In this document: in pieces, positions 1-5,403 of the stretch | Numbering within the stretch: position 1 is the first letter of the stretch | Layout of the letters: each line of letters begins with the position of its first letter | Assembly: GCA_028714055.1 (NCBI GenBank) | Contig: JAQTNB010000102.1 | Span: forward strand, 1-5,403 | Length of the DNA: 5,403 nt | Direction: 5' to 3' | From: Candidatus Omnitrophota bacterium | GTDB lineage: Bacteria > Omnitrophota > Gorgyraeia > Gygaellales > Profunditerraquicolaceae | Made by a program: the position numbers and the translations under genes | The notes under the pieces: generated by a model | The model's database searches: none | What the model was told of the DNA's origin: nothing | The model's input: only the letters and a program-made list of their open reading frames with translations

Positions 1-1
1 G

Positions 2-949
2 GAAGTGATCTACCACATGGATATGCCTATAGCAAACTCCGATATCATCGGATTCTATCTTTTGGCAGACCTGGCGCACAAACACGTCAAGGTGTTCCTG
101 ACGGGGGAGGGGTCGGATGAGCTCTTCGGCAGCTATGTCCATCAGGAGACCCTGTATTACGGCCACCGCCTGAAGAAGCTCATGCCGAATTTCCTGCTGC
201 GTAACGTGTTTCCGGCCCTGATAAAAAAGGCCCCGCTTCGGCTGATCAATATGTTCTTTCGCTATCCCGGTTACGCGCTTGATGAGGAATCGCGCCTCAA
301 GCTCCTGGAGTATTGCCAATCCCCGGATCTTGCCTCGGATTATTTCTGCTTAAATTCGCTTTTTAGCGGCCGGCAGAAAGAAGGGCTTTATTCCTCCGCT
401 TTCAGGCAGAACCTCAAAGGGACGTCGCCGGCAAGAAAAAGCCTCCATGAGGTATTTGAAGACGAGCGCATAGAGCATATCTTCAACCGCCTGATCTATC
501 TTGAATTCAAGTATTGGCTTCCGACCTACCACCTTATGAAGGAGGACAAGATCGCGATGTCTTTTTGCCTTGAATCGCGCTATCCTTTCCTGGACCATGA
601 GATCGTCGAGTTTATGGGAGGGGTCCACGTGGAGATGAAGAAGAAGGGCCTGCGGCGCAAATACCTTTTGCGGGAAGTGGCGCGGGGGCTTATACCCGAA
701 GAAATACGCAACAGGCCAAAAGGGCCTATCCTGGTGCCGATCAACAAGTGTTTTGACAGGAGTTTCCAAAGGATGCTCGGGGAGTATTTCACCAGGGAGA
801 AGGTGGAGAAGAGGGGTTATTACAATTATTCCTATATCAAGGGGCTCATTGACGGAAGAAAGAAAAATCCGTTCCTCTTTGACCGCCAGCTTTTCGCCCT
901 TTTATGCCTGGAGATCTGGCATAATATTTTCGTGGACCAAAACCCATGA
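2..949 (+). CDS. Asparagine synthase-family amidotransferase, C-terminal synthetase domain (5' partial)
   Basis: The family activates a carboxylate with ATP and transfers ammonia to it to form an amide; asparagine synthetase B is the archetype. The frame is open to the window edge, so the N-terminal glutaminase domain (if present) and the SGGxDS pyrophosphate loop lie upstream; the GTG at position 5 is not a credible start. Residues are numbered from that GTG. GEGSDELFGSY (34-44) matches the conserved GEGxDElFgGY segment. EDKIAMSFCLESRYPFLD (180-197) matches the family's D-x3-M-x4-E-x-R-x-PFLD block. RRKYLLREVARGLIPEEI (217-234) and the following RPKG match the C-terminal K-x2-LR...P-x2-I-x2-R-x-K region. 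Two deviations stand out: Gly to Ser in the first motif (S43), and PILVPI where the usual GFgvPi follows the Arg/Lys pair. Its stop overlaps the start of the epimerase gene by four bases. The setting beside glycan-type enzymes suggests a glycan or metabolite amidation role rather than housekeeping asparagine synthesis; that is inference. Confidence 0.9.
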   Translation, partial: EVIYHMDMPIANSDIIGFYLLADLAHKHVKVFLTGEGSDELFGSYVHQETLYYGHRLKKLMPNFLLRNVFPALIKKAPLRLINMFFRYPGYALDEESRLKLLEYCQSPDLASDYFCLNSLFSGRQKEGLYSSAFRQNLKGTSPARKSLHEVFEDERIEHIFNRLIYLEFKYWLPTYHLMKEDKIAMSFCLESRYPFLDHEIVEFMGGVHVEMKKKGLRRKYLLREVARGLIPEEIRNRPKGPILVPINKCFDRSFQRMLGEYFTREKVEKRGYYNYSYIKGLIDGRKKNPFLFDRQLFALLCLEIWHNIFVDQNP

Positions 950-2004
950 ACGATAATTTCTGGAAAGACAAACGCGTCCTGGTCACCGGCGGCACCGGCT
1001 TTTTGGGGAAATATATGGTGGATACTCTTTGTTCGGCCGGCGCCCGGGTGCTGGCGATCGATTTCCGTAAGCCCGACTGGGAGGCTAAGGGGTTTGTTTT
1101 CCGTGAGGCCGATATCCGCGACGCTGAGGCGGTCAGGGAGGCCTGCAAAGATAAAGATGTGGTTTTTCATCTGGCGGCCATCCCCTCCATTGCCAGGGCG
1201 AAACACTCCATGTATCATGACGTCAATGTCGGGGGGACCCGCAATGTCCTTGAGGGGGCGCAGGCGGGCGGTGCAGTGAAATTCCTGCACGTCTCCAGCA
1301 GCACGGTTTACGGCATCCCGGATGAATTCCCCCTGAACGAGAAGAGCCGGGTGCATCCGCTGGGAAAATACGGCAACAGCAAGCTGGCGGCAGAGGAGCT
1401 ATGCAGGGAATTCAGCCTGCGGGGGCTCTCCGTCAGTATTATCAGGCCGCGGGTGATCATGGGAGCGGGCAGGATCGGGATCTTCAGCATATTGTTTGAC
1501 CAGGTGCGCGGGAATAAGCCGGTCTACATCCTCGGTAAAGGCAGGAATGTCTTTCAGTTTACCAATGTCTCCGATATGGTCGATGCCTGCGTTCTTGCCG
1601 CCGAGCGGCCGGAGCCGGGCCTTTTTAATATCGGGTCAGACGAGACCCTGCCGGTCAGGGAGGAGCTTTCAGGCCTGATACGGCACGCGGGCAGCAGCTC
1701 AGGCATCGTCTCTGTTCCGCCTGGTTTTGCACGGGCCGCGCTTAAGCTCCTATCGTATGCGGGTATTTCTCCGCTTGTTGACGAGCAGTTCAGCATTGCG
1801 GACAAGGATTTTAAGCTTGATACTACGCATGCCAGGGAGGTCCTTGGCTGGAGGCCGCGTTACAGCAATCTGCAAAGCCTTATTCAGGCATACGACTGGT
1901 ATATTGCCAATATGAAGAAGGAGCGCAGGCAGTTCAGGAACATCCTGGGCGTAGCCGGAAAATTCAAGCACAGCCATATGGGGGGATTTCAAAAACAGCT
2001 ATGA
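946..2004 (+). CDS. NAD-dependent epimerase/dehydratase, extended SDR family
   Basis: This is a cytoplasmic Rossmann-fold enzyme expected to epimerise, dehydrate or oxidise a nucleotide sugar using bound NAD. The 352 residues show the glycine-rich TGGTGFLG at 14-21, an acidic residue at the end of strand 2 (D39, favouring NAD over NADP), ADIRD at 55-59 for adenine contact, FHLAA at 74-78, SSSTVYG at 117-123 supplying the catalytic Ser/Thr, the catalytic YGNSK (Y142/K146), and IRPR at 166-169. FTNVSDM (205-211) and LGWRPRY (300-306) are typical of the substrate-binding half, and length is normal for the family. A basic tail of about 30 residues (from roughly 323) extends past the usual end of the fold. 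The ATG lies in an ATGA overlap with the upstream stop and lacks a clear Shine-Dalgarno, so coupled translation is likely. The relatives are a broad GalE/3-beta-HSD-like group; the substrate cannot be assigned, and a dehydratase or reductase role is equally possible. Confidence 0.92.
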   Translation: MNDNFWKDKRVLVTGGTGFLGKYMVDTLCSAGARVLAIDFRKPDWEAKGFVFREADIRDAEAVREACKDKDVVFHLAAIPSIARAKHSMYHDVNVGGTRNVLEGAQAGGAVKFLHVSSSTVYGIPDEFPLNEKSRVHPLGKYGNSKLAAEELCREFSLRGLSVSIIRPRVIMGAGRIGIFSILFDQVRGNKPVYILGKGRNVFQFTNVSDMVDACVLAAERPEPGLFNIGSDETLPVREELSGLIRHAGSSSGIVSVPPGFARAALKLLSYAGISPLVDEQFSIADKDFKLDTTHAREVLGWRPRYSNLQSLIQAYDWYIANMKKERRQFRNILGVAGKFKHSHMGGFQKQL

Positions 2005-2783
2005 GCGACGTATCCAAAAAGACCATACAGGATTTCTGGACCAGGAATGTGCCCGGATGGGATGTCTTTTCAAAAAAGTACAGCCCCGAGGATAAGCGTT
2101 TTTATCTTGAAGCAGACGCCCACCGTTACCGTTACGACGACTATATCCCGGCGCTGATCGATTCTTTTGCCGCGGCAGGCCTCTCGGTCCTGGAGATCGG
2201 CTGCGGGCTGGGGACGGACAGCCGTACCATCGCCGCCAAAGGCTGCTCGGTCACCAGCCTTGACCTTTCGCCCAGCAACGTCTCGTTTACCATGAAAGGC
2301 ATGAAGCTTTTCGGGCTTAAAGGCCGCGGCGTCTGCGCGGACGCCGAGAAACTCCCTTTCAAAGACGCGTCGTTCGATTTGGTTTATTCATTCGGCGTGC
2401 TGCACCATACTCCCAATACCAGGGCTGCCATCCGCGAGATACAGAGGGTTTTACGGCCGAAAGGCAGATGCGTGGTCATGCTTTACCATAAAGGATACGC
2501 GTATTATCTGCTTTTGCTGCGTTACGGCTGGCAGATGCTGTTACGCAGGTTAAGCAGCGAAAAGCTGATGAGCCGTTACGACTCCACTCCGCTTTCCAAG
2601 CTGTATTCCAAAAAAGAAATCCGCAGCCTCTTTGACGGCTTCGATAGGCTTGATTTCCAGATGACCACCTACGGCGGCGCGCAGCTTCACCCGGTCTTCA
2701 AGTTCGCCTACCGCATTTTGCGCAAGAGCCGTTTCCTCATGCAGCGTTTCGGTTCTTTTATCATCATCAGGGGGTCGAAATAA
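2001..2783 (+). CDS. Class I SAM-dependent methyltransferase
   Basis: A 260-residue enzyme predicted to transfer a methyl group from S-adenosylmethionine to a small molecule or glycan. Visible motifs: motif I VLEIGCGLGTD (63-73), the acidic residue after strand 2 in SLDLS (D88), the adenine-contact region CADAEKLPF (112-120), and motif IV/post-IV FDLVYSFGVLHHT (125-137) followed by EIQRVLRPKG (146-155). The N-terminal part with FWTRNVPGW (12-20), FYLEADAHRYRYDDY (34-48) and the later VMLYHKG (159-165) matches a recurring bacterial subgroup of Methyltransf_11-type proteins common in polysaccharide and natural-product loci. Residues 165-183 form a hydrophobic-basic stretch (aromatic and Leu-rich) that could contact a membrane or a lipid-linked substrate. 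LYSKKEIRSLFDGF (201-214) is the usual late motif of this subgroup. The start overlaps the epimerase stop by four bases; GGGGGGA at 1980-1986 is a poor, distant Shine-Dalgarno. The acceptor is unknown. Confidence 0.92.
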   Translation: MSDVSKKTIQDFWTRNVPGWDVFSKKYSPEDKRFYLEADAHRYRYDDYIPALIDSFAAAGLSVLEIGCGLGTDSRTIAAKGCSVTSLDLSPSNVSFTMKGMKLFGLKGRGVCADAEKLPFKDASFDLVYSFGVLHHTPNTRAAIREIQRVLRPKGRCVVMLYHKGYAYYLLLLRYGWQMLLRRLSSEKLMSRYDSTPLSKLYSKKEIRSLFDGFDRLDFQMTTYGGAQLHPVFKFAYRILRKSRFLMQRFGSFIIIRGSK

Positions 2784-3481
2784 TGGGTGTGATACTTACG
2801 CTCGCGCGGTGTCTTGAATACTGCACGGCTATCGCCGGCTACAGGCAGCGGCTGGCCGCGTTATTGGGGGTATCCGTGGGCACGATAAACGGGTTTTACC
2901 GGGAGATGGAGGATTCCTGGTGGCTTAAGGAGATCACGAAAAAAAAGGGGATACGGAAAGGGTATTTCGAGATGAACATGCTTTCTCCGTTGCGGGCACC
3001 GCTTTTGTACGTGTTCTGCAGGGTGGCTAAGCCCCGGCAGGTGGTAGAGACGGGGGTGGCAGAGGGTTTTTCCTCTTCCTTTATCCTGGCGGCGCTGGAG
3101 AAGAACGGCAAAGGCAGGCTTTATTCCATAGACCTGCCGAACCAGCCGGGACAGGAGCTCTTGGGCGCGGCCAGCACCGGCTGGCTTATCCCCGGGCAGT
3201 TATCGGGCAGGTGGCATTTGACGCTTGGGCCATCGAAAGAAAAACTGCCGCCGCTGCTCGATGAGCTTGGGAGCATAGACCTTTTTTATCACGACAGCGA
3301 TCACAGCTACGAAAACATGATGTTCGAATTCCATGCCGCGCTCCCGCGGCTTGCCGACGGAGGTTTCGTCGTTTCCGACGACATTACGGATAACCGCGCC
3401 TTTGGGGACTTCTGCGCGCAGACGCGATGCCGGTATGCGAGGTTCTTTAAGTTCGGCATCCTGCAATACCGGGCACCCTGA
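2783..3481 (+). CDS. SAM methyltransferase-fold protein, Methyltransf_24 / CmcI-like
   Basis: A 232-residue protein with a helical N-terminal region (about 1-65) and a Rossmann methyltransferase core. VVETGVAEGFSS (87-98) is a motif I variant with Glu/Gly/Gly in place, LYSIDLP (113-119) carries the ribose-binding acid D117, and FYHDSDHSYENM (168-179) followed by GGFVVSDD (193-200) matches the D-x2-H-x-Y and D-D pattern of the Methyltransf_24 and cephalosporin-hydroxylase-like (CmcI) group, whose acidic and His residues can bind a metal in O-methyltransferases. It differs clearly from the preceding methyltransferase, so the two are not a recent duplication. ATG overlaps the previous stop as TAATG, with AGGGGGT at 2769-2775 a plausible Shine-Dalgarno. 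A dnaX-like slippery sequence lies at codons 53-55 (listed separately). The likely role is O-methylation of a sugar or metabolite; the acceptor cannot be deduced. Confidence 0.85.
   Translation: MGVILTLARCLEYCTAIAGYRQRLAALLGVSVGTINGFYREMEDSWWLKEITKKKGIRKGYFEMNMLSPLRAPLLYVFCRVAKPRQVVETGVAEGFSSSFILAALEKNGKGRLYSIDLPNQPGQELLGAASTGWLIPGQLSGRWHLTLGPSKEKLPPLLDELGSIDLFYHDSDHSYENMMFEFHAALPRLADGGFVVSDDITDNRAFGDFCAQTRCRYARFFKFGILQYRAP
2927..2989 (+). other. Candidate -1 frameshift signal (dnaX-like), unproven
   Basis: Inside the second methyltransferase gene, AAGGAG (2927-2932) lies eight bases before A AAA AAG (2941-2947), which is in the zero frame needed for tandem -1 slippage. The A run is eight long (2939-2946). 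Six bases downstream, CGGAAAG (2954-2960) can pair with CTTT (2981-2984) plus CCG (2987-2989) around a two-base bulge and a 20-base loop; this is a weak stem. A -1 shift would reach TAA at 3028-3030, giving a product of about 82 residues that ends before the SAM-binding motif. It may be chance in a Lys-Lys-Lys-Gly stretch. Confidence 0.25.
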
Positions 3482-3482
3482 T

Positions 3483-5216
3483 ATGCTCAAAAAAACCGTT
3501 TTGCTCATTTTGCTCGTCTGCGGAGTAACCTTTTTATTCACGTACCCCGTGGTGACGAGGCTCTCCAGCACCATACCCGTGTTTTATTCTACCGACGAGC
3601 CTTACGGCGTCATCTGGAGCTTTTGGTGGTTCAAATACGCCTGGGTCAACGGCATACCGTTCGAGGAGGTATCCCTGCTTGCGTACCCCGAAGGGCTTAC
3701 AATCACACTTTTTCCCCTCTGGGGGCACATGGCAAGGTTCCTGGCGTTCTGTTCCAGCGAAATAATCGCCTACAATATCCTTTTGCTTGCAACGTACCTG
3801 CTTTCGGCAGGGGGGATGTTCCTGCTTGTCTTTTACCTGACCGGGAACGCGGGGGCGAGCGTTTTTTCCTCCCTGATCTATGCGTTTTGTCCGTTTCATT
3901 CGGTGAGGGTCTGGCAGCATTTCGGCGCCGCGCAGATCCAGTGGCTGCCGCTGTATTTTTTGTTTTTGCTGAGGTTATGGCGTTTTCGCGATCTCACAAG
4001 CGCCCTGCTCCTGGGGGTATTTTTCGCGTTGAATTATTACCATGACGCGCATTTTGCGTATTTCCTTGCGCCTATCACGGCTGTGCTGTACCTTTATTGT
4101 ATCTTTCAGCGCGATACCGGCAGCAGGGAGAAGCGGGTATTCAGCGCAAAGCTGTTTTTGGGTATCGCGTTCGGTATCATGCTCCTTTTGCCGGTACTGC
4201 TGCCGTTCCTCTCCCGGGTTTCCCAGGCAGCTCACTCGTTATCCGGGGGGCATGCGTATAACGTTGCACAACGGTCGTTCGAGGACCTTTTTGCCCAGTC
4301 GGCACGGCCTTTGAGCTACATACTCCCCTTTACAGAGCAGCCGCTTCTCGGAGGGATAACGCGCATGTTCATCGGCTCAAAGCTCTGGGGCGAGAGCCTT
4401 ACCGAGCATAACATCTTCCTGGGTTTCATACCGCTGGGGCTGGCAATATTTTCTTTCCGCAGAAGAAGGGAGATCGTCGAATATTACCGCGCGCAAGGGA
4501 CGGACGTGCGTTTCGCCATAAAGTTCTTTTTCGCGCTTTGCATTACCGGGTGGTTTTTTTCGCAGCCCCCCTGGTGGAATATCCTTGGCTTTAAACTTCC
4601 CATGCCGTCGTTTTTTCTCTATAAGCTGTTCCCTATGGTCAGGGCATATGTGCGTATCGGGGTGATCGTGATGTTGGGCGTCAGTGTCCTGGCAGGCCTG
4701 GCGTTAAGCTTTTTTCTCTCCAGGTTCCCGGGCGCGCTCAAAAGGAGGGTGGTGGCGGCGGCACTGCTTGCGGCGGCACTCTTTGAATTCTGGTACATAC
4801 CGTCCGATCATATCGCGGACCTCAGCCGGTATCCCGTGGTCTACGATTGGCTCAGGGAAGAGCCTTCCGGCATTGTGATCGCCGAATACCCTCTTGATAT
4901 CGAAGGGCCGAATGAGCGCTATAAATTTTACCAGACTAAACACCATAAAGGGATGATCAACGGGGCATTCCCCATGACAGCGGCCCATCAGGTGCTCATG
5001 GGGCTGCAGAAGGTATCGTCGGATGCGACTGCCGCGGCTCTCGGAAAGATGGGTGTTCGGTACGTTTTTCTGCATCTTGACGAATACGAGAGGACGGACC
5101 TGTCTGAAGAGATTGCCGATGCCCGCAGGGCCCGCATCAATAAAGGGCTCAAGTTTATTCGTGTTGACGGCGATATCGAAGTTTACGAGGTTATTACGGC
5201 GGCTGCCCATCAATAA
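3483..5216 (+). CDS. Polytopic membrane protein, probable GT-C-type glycosyltransferase
   Basis: A 577-residue integral membrane protein. The first segment (about 5-24) is a signal-anchor-like helix. Further hydrophobic segments lie near 92-120, 125-138, 151-166, 171-184, 190-207, 222-244, 309-325, 344-360, 389-413 and 422-440, giving roughly 10-12 spans. The first external loop carries STDEPYGVIWSFWW (36-49), placing an acidic pair where GT-C enzymes using polyprenyl-phosphate sugars keep their catalytic acid, and AYPEG (67-71) follows. A loop acid occurs again in LTEHNIFLG (306-314). The C-terminal 135 residues are soluble: VVYDWLREEPSG (452-463), EYPLD (468-472), KHHKGMINGAF (486-496) and LGKMGVRYVFLH (520-531) fit the C-terminal domain of a poorly characterised bacterial family often annotated only as membrane or glycosyltransferase protein. 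The start is the ATG one base after the previous stop; extension upstream to 3333 would overlap the methyltransferase by about 150 bases and remove the N-terminal helix from its natural position. No clear Shine-Dalgarno is present, so coupling is likely. Transferase activity is inferred, not shown. Confidence 0.82.
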   Translation: MLKKTVLLILLVCGVTFLFTYPVVTRLSSTIPVFYSTDEPYGVIWSFWWFKYAWVNGIPFEEVSLLAYPEGLTITLFPLWGHMARFLAFCSSEIIAYNILLLATYLLSAGGMFLLVFYLTGNAGASVFSSLIYAFCPFHSVRVWQHFGAAQIQWLPLYFLFLLRLWRFRDLTSALLLGVFFALNYYHDAHFAYFLAPITAVLYLYCIFQRDTGSREKRVFSAKLFLGIAFGIMLLLPVLLPFLSRVSQAAHSLSGGHAYNVAQRSFEDLFAQSARPLSYILPFTEQPLLGGITRMFIGSKLWGESLTEHNIFLGFIPLGLAIFSFRRRREIVEYYRAQGTDVRFAIKFFFALCITGWFFSQPPWWNILGFKLPMPSFFLYKLFPMVRAYVRIGVIVMLGVSVLAGLALSFFLSRFPGALKRRVVAAALLAAALFEFWYIPSDHIADLSRYPVVYDWLREEPSGIVIAEYPLDIEGPNERYKFYQTKHHKGMINGAFPMTAAHQVLMGLQKVSSDATAAALGKMGVRYVFLHLDEYERTDLSEEIADARRARINKGLKFIRVDGDIEVYEVITAAAHQ

Positions 5217-5224
5217 CTGGAATC

Positions 5225-5233
5225 AAGGAGGAG
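5225..5233 (+). promoter_or_regulatory. Strong Shine-Dalgarno for the last gene
   Basis: AAGGAGGAG lies nine bases before the ATG at 5243 and contains the full AAGGAGG complement of the 16S rRNA 3' end. It is the only canonical ribosome binding site at a gene start in the window; the earlier genes start inside or right beside the preceding stop. It fixes the start of the final gene and implies that gene is translated independently of the membrane protein, though probably from the same transcript, since no hairpin is visible in the 26-base gap. Confidence 0.85.
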
Positions 5234-5242
5234 TTTTTAAAT

Positions 5243-5403
5243 ATGAGATTTTTGCTGGTTGCTCCGCCTAAAAAAGGGCTTGCAGGGCATGAAGAAAGCA
5301 TACCGATAGGCCTGGGTTATCTTGCAACCGCTCTTCGTAAATACGGCCATGAACCCGACCTGAAAGACTGCCTGGTCCTGCGCTGGAGTAACGAAGAACT
5401 CCT
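5243..5403 (+). CDS. Probable cobalamin (B12)-binding radical SAM protein, N-terminus (3' partial)
   Basis: Only the first 53 codons are inside the window. The protein begins MRFLLVAPPKKG, a beta strand ending in a PP pair, then ESIPIGLGYLATALRKYGHE (18-37) and a following D-x2-K-x-C (39-43 region). This is the standard opening of the B12-binding domain that precedes the radical SAM domain in BchE-like and P-methylase-like enzymes, where the segment normally reads P-x-GL-x-YLA-x-L-x3-GH. The CxxxCxxC cluster that would prove the radical SAM assignment lies beyond the window edge. Such enzymes methylate unactivated carbon or phosphorus or carry out ring rearrangements, using methylcobalamin and a 4Fe-4S cluster in the cytoplasm. 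The start is set by the strong Shine-Dalgarno nine bases upstream. Alternatives are a stand-alone B12-binding domain or another Rossmann-like protein, both less likely. Confidence 0.72.
   Translation, partial: MRFLLVAPPKKGLAGHEESIPIGLGYLATALRKYGHEPDLKDCLVLRWSNEEL

Noticed and set aside
5..7. GTG as start of the asparagine-synthase gene
   Set aside because: The frame is open to the window edge, no Shine-Dalgarno can be seen, and the family needs the upstream ATP pyrophosphatase loop for function, so the gene is simply cut by the window.
832..1356. Antisense open frame of 174 codons
   Set aside because: It lies opposite the epimerase and the end of the synthetase gene, has no recognisable motifs, and is explained by GC-rich codon bias on the coding strand. 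The same holds for the minus-strand frames at 350-769, 3200-3574, 3534-3920 and 4704-5213.
3333..3482. Fifty-codon upstream extension of the membrane protein frame
   Set aside because: It overlaps the second methyltransferase through its conserved GGFVVSDD region, encodes a low-complexity Arg/Ser-rich stretch, and places the natural signal-anchor helix internally; the ATG at 3483 beside the stop fits far better.
4554..4560. Run of seven T (also seven A at 3489-3495) as possible frameshift or sequencing error
   Set aside because: The membrane protein frame continues with sensible family-like sequence on both sides, so no indel is indicated, and neither run is an in-frame slippery heptamer with supporting elements.
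4756..4781. Direct repeat of 11 bases (gcggcggcact) with a 15-base period
   Set aside because: It encodes an Ala/Leu-rich transmembrane helix and consists of only two units; low-complexity coding explains it.
5217..5242. Possible terminator or promoter in the only intergenic gap
   Set aside because: The 26 bases contain no inverted repeat and no room for a -35/-10 pair; the short T run after the Shine-Dalgarno has no preceding hairpin.

Overview
The window is fully coding and all genes lie on the + strand. It looks like the middle of one bacterial operon for making or decorating a surface glycan or glycolipid, or possibly a secondary metabolite. It opens inside a gene (asparagine-synthase family C-terminal half) and closes inside another (N-terminus of a probable cobalamin-binding radical SAM enzyme). 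No rRNA, tRNA, CRISPR array, insertion sequence, promoter or terminator was seen. The longest non-coding gap is 26 bases (5217-5242).

Layout: (1) 2-949, asparagine-synthase (AsnB-type) ATP-dependent amidotransferase domain, 5' end missing; (2) 946-2004, extended SDR NAD-dependent sugar epimerase/dehydratase; (3) 2001-2783, class I SAM methyltransferase; (4) 2783-3481, a second, different SAM methyltransferase-fold protein related to the Methyltransf_24/CmcI-like group; (5) 3483-5216, a 577-residue polytopic membrane protein resembling GT-C-type glycosyltransferases; (6) 5243-end, start of a B12-binding radical SAM protein. Genes 1/2 and 2/3 overlap by four bases (ATGA), genes 3/4 by one base (TAATG), and genes 4/5 are one base apart, so translational coupling is likely. 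Gene 6 follows a 26-base gap with a strong Shine-Dalgarno sequence of its own.

How the genes may work together (inference): the SDR enzyme would change a nucleotide sugar. The amidotransferase would add an amide, for example to a carboxylated sugar or an amino-acid substituent. The methyltransferases would add methyl groups to the glycan or its carrier. The membrane protein would move a sugar from a lipid-linked donor outside the cytoplasmic membrane. The radical SAM enzyme would carry out a further methylation or rearrangement. None of the substrates can be read from the sequence.

Organism: a bacterium with moderate-to-high GC, frequent ATA (Ile) and AGG (Arg) codons alongside GC-rich ones, and canonical Shine-Dalgarno use. 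The style fits uncultivated lineages such as Omnitrophota or neighbouring phyla, but that is a low-confidence impression. I see no convincing new system. The most unusual local signal is a dnaX-like slippery sequence with an upstream Shine-Dalgarno inside gene 4.
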